Translations under genes and position numbers: made by a program
Origin: Herbihabitans rhizosphaerae
Lineage (GTDB): Bacteria > Actinomycetota > Actinomycetes > Mycobacteriales > Pseudonocardiaceae
Length of the DNA stretch: 64,000 nucleotides
Direction: 5' to 3'
Assembly (NCBI RefSeq): GCF_004216555.1
Contig: NZ_SGWQ01000004.1
Location: forward strand, 372,001-436,000
The notes under the pieces: generated by a model
What the model saw: only the letters and a program-made list of their open reading frames with translations
The model's database searches: none
Told to the model about the DNA's origin: nothing
Shown here: piece after piece, positions 49,223-59,600 of the stretch
Position numbering within the stretch: position 1 is the first letter of the stretch
Layout of the letters: every line of letters starts with the position of its first letter

Positions 49223-50209
49223 ATGGGTTTCGACGTGCGGCACCTACGCCTGGTGGCGGCGATCGGGCGGGCCGGCAACCTGTCCAAGGCCGCCGCGGCG
49301 CTGGGCATCAGCCAGCCCGCGGTGAGCTGTCAGCTGAGCCGGCTGGAGAAGCAGATCGGGTACCGGCTGTTCGAGCGGCACGACACCGGCGCGGCGCCCA
49401 CGCCGATGGGCGAGTCGCTGCTGCGGCGGGTCGACGCGGTGCTGCCGCTGATGGACGACCTGCTCACCGACATCGAGCAGCGCACGATGGCCGATGCGGA
49501 GCCGGCGGTGCTGCGGGTGGGCGCGGTGTGCAGCGCGATCGTCGGCCGGATCGGCGGACTGGTGGCCGGTGCGGTCCAGGGCGCCACGGTGTCGGTGCAG
49601 ATCGACGACTGCGTGCTGCGCCTGCTGGACATGGTCGGCGACCGGCGCCTGGACCTCGCGGCGATCAAGGAGTACCCGGGTTACGAGCACGCGCTGCCGT
49701 CGAGCGTCCAGGTCACCGCGTTCATGATCGACCCGACCGCGGTGCTGCTGCCCGAGCTGCACCCGCTGGCCGCGCGCGACGTGATCCAGCTCACCGACCT
49801 GCGCGACGAGGAATGGGTGCTGCACCCGGTGGACTCGTCCCGGTTCCACGAGTACCTGTTCGCCACCTGCGCCCAACTCGGGTTCCGGCCGAACATCATC
49901 CACCAGTGCAAGAGTGAGGACGCGACGCAGCAGCTCGTGCGCAGCGGCGCGATCAGCCTGTCCCAGGCCGGTTCGCCGGGGCACGGCCCGGGGATCGCCT
50001 GCCGGTTGCTCGGCCGCAACGCGCTCGCCCGCAAGCACGTGCTCGCCTGGCGGCGGGACGGTCTCATCGACACGGTCGCGGCCGACCTGGTGAGCGAGCT
50101 GAAGACGGCCTACTGGCACGAGGCCCGGCGCAGCCCACTGTTCGACCATTGGGTGCGCGAACCGGGGGAGTGGGAGCTGGAGGAGTCCCGCGGCCCGATC
50201 GCGGTTTGA
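49223..50209 (+). CDS. LysR-family transcriptional regulator
   Basis: 328 residues, ATG 1 base after the stop of the previous LysR gene and GAGGTG just upstream. HTH at residues 3-62 (VRHLRLVAAIGRAGNLSKAA, then LGISQPAVSCQLSRLEKQIG). The two LysR proteins share the order and many HTH residues, so this is a tandem duplication that has diverged. It probably controls the MFS gene that follows. Confidence 0.9.
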   Translation: MGFDVRHLRLVAAIGRAGNLSKAAAALGISQPAVSCQLSRLEKQIGYRLFERHDTGAAPTPMGESLLRRVDAVLPLMDDLLTDIEQRTMADAEPAVLRVGAVCSAIVGRIGGLVAGAVQGATVSVQIDDCVLRLLDMVGDRRLDLAAIKEYPGYEHALPSSVQVTAFMIDPTAVLLPELHPLAARDVIQLTDLRDEEWVLHPVDSSRFHEYLFATCAQLGFRPNIIHQCKSEDATQQLVRSGAISLSQAGSPGHGPGIACRLLGRNALARKHVLAWRRDGLIDTVAADLVSELKTAYWHEARRSPLFDHWVREPGEWELEESRGPIAV

Positions 50210-50255
50210 GTATTTCTTGACCGGGTGACAAGTTCGCGGTCCCGATCGCCCGGAC

Positions 50256-50323
50256 AATTGACGCCGGTCCGGAGGCGAATCTACGGTGCGCTGAATTCCG
50301 GCGGCGTCAATTCCGGCGGCGTC
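50256..50323. promoter_or_regulatory. repeat cluster upstream of the MFS gene
   Basis: Two perfect tandem copies of AATTCCGGCGGCGTC (50294-50308 and 50309-50323) and a related inverted sequence AATTGACGCCGG (50256-50267). They lie between the second LysR gene and the MFS gene and may be its control site. Confidence 0.5.
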
Positions 50324-50338
50324 AATTTCTAGAGACGG

Positions 50339-51748
50339 GTGCCCGTGGACGCTCGCCCAGGATCCGTGTTCGCGGTCATCGCGCTGGTCGCCTTCGTCAC
50401 CTCCGTGGACAACACGATCGTCGCGACCGCCGCACCCTCGATCGCCGCTGAACTCGGCCTCGGGCTGACCGCCACCCAGTGGGTCACCCTCGGCTACATG
50501 CTGCCGTTCGCCGGGCTGCTGCTCGCGGGCGGCGCGGTGATCGACCGGTGGGGCGCGCGGCCGGTGCTGTCGGCCGGGCTCGCGGTGTTCGGCGTCGGCG
50601 CGATCGTCGGCGGGTTGGCCGGGTCGGCGTTCGTGTTGATCACCGGGCGGGCGGTGCAGGGGGCGGCGGCCGCACTCGTGGTGCCGGCGACGCTCAGCCT
50701 GCTGCGCACCTCCGTGGCACCGGGCAAGCGGCCGACCGGAGTGGCGATCTGGACGGCGTCGCTGGCCGTCGCGCTGGCCGCCGGGCCGGCCATCGGTGGT
50801 GCGGTGAGTGAGCACCTCGGCTGGAGTTGGATCTTCTTCGGCAACGTCCCGTTCGCCGTCGCGCCGCTGCTGATCATCGCCAGGCTGCGGGTCGGGCGAG
50901 CGGATCCGGAGCAGTCGAGCACGCTCGCCCCGACCGCGCTGGCGCTGGGCTGCGCGGCCATGGTGCTCGGCACGGCGGCCCTGGTCGGGCTGGGTGACCA
51001 CGCCGCGTACGGGCCGGTGCCGTGGACGGCGTTCGCCGGCGCCGCGCTGATCGCGAGTGTGCTTTTCGTTCACCACGACCGGCGGTCGCATCACCCGATC
51101 GTGCCGCGTTCGCTGCTGCGCACCCGGCCGATCGCCGGCGGTCTCGTGGTCCAACTGCTGTGGGGTCTCGGGGTGAGCGGCGCGTTCTTCTTCACGCCGA
51201 TGGCGCACCAGGCGGCACTCGGCATCGGCCCCACGGCGGCAGCCGTGCCACTGGTGCTCGTGGCGGTGGCACTGGTGCTGGCGACACCGTTCGTGGCGCC
51301 CGCGGTGCGGGTGTTCGGGCCGAGGGCCACCGTGGCGGCCGGTCTGATCGCGGTGGCCGCCGGGCTGTTCGCCGTCGCCGCGGTCAACCACCTTCCGGCC
51401 GTGGGGCCACGGATCCCCGGGCTGATCCTGGTCGGCGCCGGTTCCGCGTTCACCACGCCGCTGACCTCGCACGCGCTGGACGCCGCGCCGGAGAGCCGGT
51501 CCGGCACGGTGTCCGGCCTGCTCACCGCGTCCCGCGAGTTGTCCAGCGCGCTCGGCGTCGCGCTGATCGGGGCGGTCCTCGCGGTCGTGGCACGTGGCGA
51601 CGGGCTGGCCGTCGGCTACACCGCGGGCCTGGTCGTCGCCGGAGCGCTGGAGCTGTTGGCCGCGCTCGCCGCGGCGCTGATGCTCGCGCCACGCACAGGC
51701 GTTGTACGTGAGGCACAGTCAGATTCGCGTGCGTGCTCACCAACCTGA
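50339..51748 (+). CDS. MFS drug/metabolite exporter (DHA2-like)
   Basis: 469 residues from a GTG; a second GTG two codons on is also possible. About fourteen hydrophobic segments. Typical DHA2 motifs: SVDNTIVATAAPSIAAELGL near the first segment, GGAVIDRWGARPVLSAG loop (motif A), and GPAIGGAVSEHLGWSWIFFG (motif C). An H+-coupled exporter is likely. It is encoded 127 bases before the FAAL-PKS group and might export its product, or it belongs with the LysR pair. Confidence 0.87.
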   Translation: MPVDARPGSVFAVIALVAFVTSVDNTIVATAAPSIAAELGLGLTATQWVTLGYMLPFAGLLLAGGAVIDRWGARPVLSAGLAVFGVGAIVGGLAGSAFVLITGRAVQGAAAALVVPATLSLLRTSVAPGKRPTGVAIWTASLAVALAAGPAIGGAVSEHLGWSWIFFGNVPFAVAPLLIIARLRVGRADPEQSSTLAPTALALGCAAMVLGTAALVGLGDHAAYGPVPWTAFAGAALIASVLFVHHDRRSHHPIVPRSLLRTRPIAGGLVVQLLWGLGVSGAFFFTPMAHQAALGIGPTAAAVPLVLVAVALVLATPFVAPAVRVFGPRATVAAGLIAVAAGLFAVAAVNHLPAVGPRIPGLILVGAGSAFTTPLTSHALDAAPESRSGTVSGLLTASRELSSALGVALIGAVLAVVARGDGLAVGYTAGLVVAGALELLAALAAALMLAPRTGVVREAQSDSRACSPT

Positions 51749-51875
51749 CAACGGACTCGGGAATCGTTGACGTCACACACGGCACAACTTTAGGTTTGCC
51801 GTCCGGGACATCGCACGCGAAATTCACTCAATCGTTGTTCCGGCACATTGCTCTGCCCGAACGTAGGGATTGTGA

Positions 51876-53606
51876 ATGATTTCGAGCGTTGAATCACCGG
51901 ATCGGGAGTCCGACGTTTCCGCCGTTGGTTTCCGTTCTCTGGCGGACCTGCTCGCGGACTGGGCTGAGCAGTACGGTGATCAGGTCGCGGTGAGCCATGT
52001 CGACTACCGGGACCGGCCGTCCGGCCTGCGCCGTTCCTGGACCTGGCGACAGCTCGACGAGCGGGCGAGCGCCGTCGCCGCCCGCCTGGACGTGCGGGGC
52101 CGGCCGGTCGCCGTGCTCGCCAGCCAGACACCGCACTACCTGGCCGCGTTCCTCGGCGTGCTGCGAGCCGGCGCGATCGCCGTGCCGCTGTTCCCGCCGT
52201 CGCTGCCCGGCCACGGCGACCGTCTCGCCGCCGTCCTCGCCGACTGCCAGCCCGCCGTCGTGCTCACCACCGAGGCCGACCGCGACGAGGTGGCCGCGTA
52301 CACCGCCGAATCGCCATGGGGTCCGCCGGAGGTGATCGCCGTGGACACGCTCGAGCCCGCGGCCGTCGAGCCGGTCCGGTCGGATCCCGACGACGTGGCC
52401 TATCTGCAGTACACCTCCGGCTCGACCGGCACCCCGCGCGGCGTGATGATCACCCACGGGAACGTGGTGATCAATGCCAGCCAGTCGAACCAGGCCTACG
52501 GCGTCCTCCCCGGCAAGTCGGTGACAGTGGGCTGGCTGCCGCTGTTCCACGACCTGGGCCTGATGCTGTCGATCGCCTGTCCGCTGGTCGGACGCATGCG
52601 CACGGTGCTGCTCGACCCGATCGCCTTCATCGAGCGACCCGAGCGCTGGATGCGCGCGCTGTCCGACAATCCCGGTGCGATCACCGCGGCGCCGAGCTTC
52701 GCCTACGCCTACGCCGCCGCCAGGACACCCGAGGACGATCGGGCACTGCTGCGGCTGGACACGGTGGCCGTGCTGATCGACGGCAGCGAACCCATTCGAC
52801 CGAGCACCATGCGGCGGTTCTACGAGACGTTCGAGCCGTGCGGGCTGCGGCGGGACATCTACTCCCCGTCCTACGGCCTCGCCGAGGCGACCGTGGCCGT
52901 GGCGACGAGCCGGCCCGGGCGCGCGGCGGTCGACGTGCGGGTGGATCGCGCCGAGTTGGGCGCGGGCCGGGTGGTGCCGTCGGACGCGGAGGACGCCATC
53001 CCGATGGTCTCCTGCGGGCAGGCGATGGACCAGGGGACCGCGGTCGCGATCGTCGACCCGGTCACCCGGGAGCCGATGCCGGACGGGCGGGTCGGCGAGA
53101 TCTGGGCGCGCGGCCCCAACATCGGCCTCGGCTACTGGGGACGGCCGGAGGACACGGCGACCACCTTCGAGAATCTGCTGGCCGGCGAGTCGGACGAGAA
53201 GTGGTTGCGCACCGGCGATCTCGGCGTGCGGTACGACGGCGAGCTGTACATCACCGGGCGGATCAAGGACCTGATCGTGGTGGACGGCCGCAACCACTAC
53301 CCGCAGGACATCGAGCACACCGCCGAGTACGCGCACCAGGCGATCCGCCGCCGCAACGTGGTCGCGTTCGCGGTGGACACCGACGACGGTGAGCGGGCCG
53401 TGGTGCTCGCCGAGCGGGCCCGAGGGCGCGAGGACGCCGACGCCGGCGCGGTGGCGGACGCGATCCGCGCCGCCGTGTCCGCACGGCACGGGCTGGCCTT
53501 GCACGACGTCGAGCTGGTCGAGCCGGACAGCCTGCAACGCACGTCCAGCGGCAAGATCACGCGATCCGCGTGCCGTGCCCAGTACCTCGCGAAACCACGA
53601 CGATGA
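51876..53606 (+). CDS. fatty acyl-AMP ligase (FAAL, FadD32-like)
   Basis: 576 residues. ANL superfamily: LQYTSGSTGTPRGVMITHGN (phosphate loop), WLPLFHDLGLMLSIACPL, YSPSYGLAEATVAVATS, WLRTGDLGVRYDGELYITGR, and KDLIVVDGRNHYPQDIEHTA, a FAAL-type hinge. It should activate a long-chain fatty acid as acyl-AMP and load it on the N-terminal ACP of the synthase encoded next, with which it overlaps by 4 bases. This is the same relation as FadD32 and Pks13. Confidence 0.92.
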   Translation: MISSVESPDRESDVSAVGFRSLADLLADWAEQYGDQVAVSHVDYRDRPSGLRRSWTWRQLDERASAVAARLDVRGRPVAVLASQTPHYLAAFLGVLRAGAIAVPLFPPSLPGHGDRLAAVLADCQPAVVLTTEADRDEVAAYTAESPWGPPEVIAVDTLEPAAVEPVRSDPDDVAYLQYTSGSTGTPRGVMITHGNVVINASQSNQAYGVLPGKSVTVGWLPLFHDLGLMLSIACPLVGRMRTVLLDPIAFIERPERWMRALSDNPGAITAAPSFAYAYAAARTPEDDRALLRLDTVAVLIDGSEPIRPSTMRRFYETFEPCGLRRDIYSPSYGLAEATVAVATSRPGRAAVDVRVDRAELGAGRVVPSDAEDAIPMVSCGQAMDQGTAVAIVDPVTREPMPDGRVGEIWARGPNIGLGYWGRPEDTATTFENLLAGESDEKWLRTGDLGVRYDGELYITGRIKDLIVVDGRNHYPQDIEHTAEYAHQAIRRRNVVAFAVDTDDGERAVVLAERARGREDADAGAVADAIRAAVSARHGLALHDVELVEPDSLQRTSSGKITRSACRAQYLAKPRR

Positions 53607-56600
53607 CGACCGGACCGGCTGAGCTGGCCCGGTGGCTCGTCGACCGGGTCGCGATCGCGACGGGGCGGCGGCCCGAGAGCGTCGACCCGCACCGGCCGGT
53701 GCACGAGCTGGGATTGTCCTCCCGCGACGGTGTCGCCCTCGCCGCGGAGCTCGCCGACAAGCTGGGCACGCCGGTGGACGCGACGCTCGTCTACCGGCAC
53801 TCGACGATCGCCGCGATCGCGGAAGCCGTTGTGGGACAAGCGGATCAGGTTCAGACGACGCGCCAGGAGCCGAAGCACGGCGATCCGGTCGCGGTGATCG
53901 GCGTCGGCTGCCGGCTGCCCGGCGGGGTGGAGTCGCCGGCTGACTTCTGGCGGCTGCTGGACGGCGGCGTGGACGCGATCCGCACCCGGCCGGAGGGCCG
54001 CTGGTCCGAGCTGGCCGACGACGACGCGCTCGCCGGGCTGCCGTCCACCGGCGGGTACCTGGACGACGTGGCCGGCTTCGACGCCGAGTTCTTCGCCATC
54101 ACACCGCGCGAGGCCGCCGTGATGGATCCGCAGCAGCGCATGATGCTGGAGGTGTCGCACGCCGCACTGGAGCACGCCGGAATCGCGTCGAAGTCCTTGC
54201 GCGGCACCAGGACCGGGGTGTTCGTCGGGCTGTCGGCCACCGAGTACGGCACGCTCACGCTGTCCGATGTGGACGGTGTGGACTCCTGGTCCGGCACGGG
54301 TGCCGCGGCCAGCGTGATCGCGAACCGGCTGTCGTACCTGCTCGACCTGCGCGGCCCCAGCCTGGCGATCGACACGGCGTGCTCGTCCTCGCTCGTCGCG
54401 GTGCACCAGGCGGTCCAGAGCCTTCGTGCCGGAGAGGTCGATCTCGCGATCGTCGGCGGGGTGAACGCGCTCGTGACGCCGGGGATCACGGCAAACTTCG
54501 CGCGGGCGGGCGTGCTCGCCGAGGACGGGCGGTGCAAGGCGTTCGACGCGTCGGCGGACGGCATCGCGCGCGGCGAGGGCTGCGGAGTGGTGGTGCTGCG
54601 CAGGCTCTCCGACGCGCGCCGGTCGGATGATCGGGTGCTCGCGGTGATCCGGGACAGCGCGGTCAACTCCGACGGCCGGTCCAACGGGCTGATGGCACCC
54701 AATCCGGAGGCGCAGGCCGACCTGCTGCGCGCCGCGTACTCCACCGTGGACCCGTCCACCGTGGACTACGTGGAGGCGCACGGTACGGGCACGCTGCTGG
54801 GCGATCCGATCGAAGCGGCGGCGCTGGGCGAGGTACTCGGCGCCGACCGGCCGGACGACTGTCCACTGTGGATCGGATCGGTGAAGTCGAACTTCGGTCA
54901 CCTGGAGGGCGCCGCCGGCGTCACCGGGTTGATCAAGGTCGTGCTTTCCCTTGTGCACCAACAGATTCCGACGAGCCTGCACTACCGCGAGCCGAACCCG
55001 CACATCGACTTCGCGGCGCGGCGGCTGCGGGTGGCGGGCTCCTCCCGCGAGTGGCCGAAGTACTCCGGGCTCGCCAAGGCCGGCGTGTCCGCGTTCGGGT
55101 TCGGTGGGACGAACGCGCACGTCGTGCTGGAGGAGTGGCCCACGGCACCCGCGCCAGAGCCGGCCGGGCGGCGGCCGGAGGTGTTCGCGCTGTCGGCCGT
55201 GTCCGAGGAGGCACTGCACCGGCGCGCCGAGGATCTCGCCGCGTGGGTGCGGCACGCCGACGCGCCGCTGGCCGACGTCGCCGCGACCCTGGCCGCCCGG
55301 CGTGACCACCACCCGGTGCGTGCCGCCGTGGTGGCCGCCGACCGTGCCGAACTGGCCGACGCGCTGCGCTCGGTCGAGGTGCGCCGCGCCGGTGCGTCCG
55401 ACGTGGTGTTCGTGTTCTCCGGATACGGCTCGCAGTGGTCGGCGATGGGCGCCGGGCTGCTGGAGCACGAGCCCGCGTTCCGCGCGGCCGTCGACGAGCT
55501 GGAGCCGGAATTCCTTGCCGTGGCGGGGTTCTCGCTGCGCGAGGCGATCAGCGGGGAGATCACCGATCTGGCCGTCGCGCAGTCGGCGGTGTTCGGCACG
55601 CAGGTCGCGCTGGCCGCGTGGTGGCGCGCGCACGGCGTGACCCCGGCCGCGGTGATCGGGCACTCGATGGGCGAGGTCGCGGCCGCGGTGGTGGCCGGCG
55701 CGCTGGACCTGCGCGACGGCCTGCGCGTGATCACCACCAGGGCACGGCTGCTCGCCGGGTTGAGCGGGCGCGGGCTCGGCGCGATGGCCGTCGTGGACAT
55801 GTCGGCCGACGAGCTCGCCGAGTTCCCCGTGGACATCGCGGTGTACGCCTCACCGGGCCAGTGCACGATCACCGGCCCGGCCGCCGAGGTGGACGCGGTG
55901 CTGCGGCACGCCGACACGCTCGGCAGGTGGCACCGGCGGATGCGGGTCGGCGGGGCCGGGCACTCGGCGGACGTCGATCCGCTGCTACCGGAGTTCCGCG
56001 CGCTGGTCGGCGACCTGAGCCCCCGGGCGCCGGAGGTCCGGTGCTACTCGACCGTCCACAGTGGACCGCCGGAGTTCGGTGTGGACTACTGGACGGCGAA
56101 CCTGCGCTGGCCGGTGCGCTTCACCCAGGCGATCAGCGCCGCGATCGCCGACGGTCACTCGACCTTCCTCGAGGTCTCGCCGAACCCGATCACCGTCGCC
56201 GCGATCGAGCAGACCGGCGACGTGCTGGCCCTGCCCAGCCTGCGCCGCACCGACGCCGACCGGGGGTGCCTGCCGAGCCTCGCCGTGTTGCACACGATCG
56301 GCGCGGCCGACCTGGCGCGGCGCCACCCGGAGCCGCCGGTGGTCGATCTTCCCGGACCGGCGTGGCGGCACGAGCGGTACTGGGCGCCCGCTCCTCGCCG
56401 CACCAGCCGGCACCCGTTGCTCGGCGAGCACGTCGTGCTGCCGGACGGCCGGCACGTGTGGCAGGCGGAGGTCGACACCGGGTCGCTGCCGTGGCTGGCC
56501 GACCATCAGGCGTACGGGGTGACCGTGCTGGCCGGCACGGCGTACCTGGAGCTGGCGCTGTCGGCGGGGCGTGCGGCGCTCGGCGGGCCGGTGCGGGTGC

Positions 56601-59600
56601 GTGACCTCGAACTGCACCAACTGCTGGCCGTGGACGAGCGCACCACGATCACGACGACGGTCGACCCGGACGGCCGGGTCACCGTGCAGGCCGGCGCGGA
56701 GTGGACCACACACGCCACCGCGCTGGTGCTGCCGGCCGACGGCGAGCCGGCCGAGCCGCTGTCGATCGCCGACGGTGAAGCACTGGACCTGTACGCGGTG
56801 CTGGCGCGCGCCGGGCAGGAGTACGGCCCGGCGTTCCGGGGGTTGCACGACGTGCGGGCCGTTCCGGGCAGCGCGAGTGCCGCGATCCGGCTCCCCGACG
56901 AGGCGGGCCAGTCCCGCGGGTTCACGCTGCACCCGGCGCTGGCCGACGCCTGCCTGCACACGCTGGCCGCGGCGGCACACGGCATGGCCACCGGGCGGTA
57001 CCTGCCCGCGGCGATCGGCGAGGTTCGGGTGCTCGGCGATCCGGCGCGCGGCGTGCGGTGCGCCGGGACGCTCGCGGTGGGCGACGGCAACACGCTGACC
57101 GGCGCGGTGCATCTGCTCGGACCGGACGGTGAGCTGCTGGTCGACATCTCCGGCGTCGTGGTGCGCCGCCTGCGTGCCGGCGCGGTGCCGGTGAAGCCGG
57201 CCGATCTCGCCTACGAACTGCGCTGGGACAAGGCGCCGCTGCCCGAGGAGTCGGGCACCCCGTCACCGCGACGGGTGATCACGCTTGATCAAGGTGACTC
57301 CGAGGACGCTCCGGTGCGTGCCGCGCTCGCGGCCGTGCGACAGGTGGAACCCGGCGAGCGGCTGTGGCTGGTCACGCGGAACGCGCCGCCCGCACTGGCG
57401 GCACTGCGCGCACTGGTGCGGGTGCTGGCCTTCGAGCACCCCGACCTGCGGGCGACGCTGGTGGACCTGGACGACGAGTCGGCCGGCTGCCTGGACGCCG
57501 AGCTGGACGCCGATCAGCGCGACGACGAAGTGTTGTGGCGCAACGGAATCCGCTACTCGGCGCGGCTGGCCAAGGCCGAGCTGACCGACCGGGAAGCGCC
57601 GGTCGTGCGGCCGGGCGCCTACGTGATCACCGGCGGCCTCGGCGAACTGGGCCTGCTCGTCGCGGAGTGGCTGGCCGAGCGCGGCGCGCGGCGGATCGTG
57701 CTGTCCGGCCGGCGCGCGCCCGCACCCGAGGCCGAGGCGACGCTGGTGCGGCTGCGCGAGTCCGGCACCGAGGTCGACGTGCTGCTCGGTGACATCGCCG
57801 AGCCGGGCACCGCCGAGAAACTCGTCGCGCACGCGGGTCGTGACGGCGTGCCGCTGCACGGTGTGCTGCACGCCGCCGCGGTGCTGCGCGACGCGGCCGC
57901 CATGGACGTCACCGACGAGGACCTCACCACCGTGTGGCGGCCGAAAGTCGTTGGCGCGCAACGGCTGCACGAGGCCACGCTGGACGTGGAGCTGGACTGG
58001 TGGCTGATGTTCTCCTCGGTCGCGTCGATGTTCGGCTCGCCCGGCCAGGCCGCCTACGCCACGGCCAACGCGTGGCTGGACGCGTTCGTCGCGCGGCGCC
58101 GCGCGACGGGCCTGCCCGCCGCGACGATCAACTGGGGTGCCTGGGAAGGCGAGCACGACCGGGCCAACGCGGCGCTCGCCTCGGTCGGCCGGACACAGGG
58201 GCTCGACGCCTTGCAGGAGGTGCTCGCCAGCGGCCGCGCGGCGACCGGCATCGCGCACCTGGACCTGCCGGCGGCACTCGACGCGTTCCCCACGCTGGCC
58301 GAGCTGCCCTTCCTCGCCGAACTGGCGCCCGCCGTGGTCGCGGCCACGTCCGGGGCGGACGGCTGGCCCGGCGCGGACGGCCTGCGCGATCTGCCGCCCG
58401 CCGAGGCGATGCGGATGGTGCTCGACCGGCTGGCCGCGCGGCTCGCCGCGCTGATCGGAACCAGCCAGGACCGAGTGGACGTGCACGTGCCACTCACGTC
58501 GATGGGTTTGGACTCGCTGATGGCGATGCGGATGCGCGCCGCGATACAGCACGACCTCGGGGCTCCGCCGCCGGTGTCGCTGCTGCTACGCGGAGCAAGC
58601 CTCGCCGACCTGGCCGCACACCTGGTCGGCGAGGCCCCGCAGCGCCCGCGCGGGCCGATCCCGCCACGCGATCCGACCGAGCGCTGGATCGCCCAGTTGT
58701 GGCAGGACGCGTTGGGGCGCAACGGGTTCGGCGTGCACGACGACTTCTTCACGCTCGGCGGCACCGGTTCGCTCGCCGACGCCGTGCACGAGTCGATCAC
58801 CGCGCGGCTGGCCGGCGCACCCGGTGCCGAGGCGCTGTTCGCCCGTCCCACCGTCGCCGCCATGGCCGACCTGCTGCGCGACGAACTGGAAGGTTCGCCG
58901 GACGGGCCGGTGCGCGTGCTGCGGGAGGAGGGAGCGGAGTCGCCGCTGTTCCTGTTCCACCCGGCCGGCGGCCCGACCAGCGTGTACCAGCCGCTGATCG
59001 CGGCGCTTCCCGACGGCCGCCCGTGCTACGGGTTCGAGCGCGTCGACGAGCTGGAATCGTTGCCGGACAAGGCGTCCCGATACGTGGAGCTGCTGCGTGA
59101 GATCGCGCCACACGGGCCGTACCTGCTCGGCGGCTGGTCGTTCGGCGGACTGCTGGCCTACGAGGTGGCCCACCGGCTGACTGCCGCAGGGGAGCGGGTC
59201 GAGCTGGTGGCCCTGATCGACACGATTCTCCCCAAGACCGGGGAAACCGATGTCGTACAACGGTTCCAGCGGTTCGCCGAACACATCCGGGACACCTACG
59301 GCGTGGACTTCGAGGTGCCCGACTCACTGCGCGACCTGCCCGAGCACGAGCAGATCGAGCACGTCATGACCACGCTCGCCACCGCCGTACCGGACATCGG
59401 CGAGGGCGCGCTGCGTCACCAGCGAACGTCCTATGTGGACGCCCGGGTGGCCGAGCGGTACCAACCGCGGCCGTACGGCGGGCGGGTCGTGCTGCTGCGC
59501 GCGACCGACCCGCACCCGCTGACCACCACGCTCGACTCGCGCTACCTGCGCGACGACGAGGCGCTCGGCTGGGACGACCTCTGCGCGGATCTTCGGGTGA

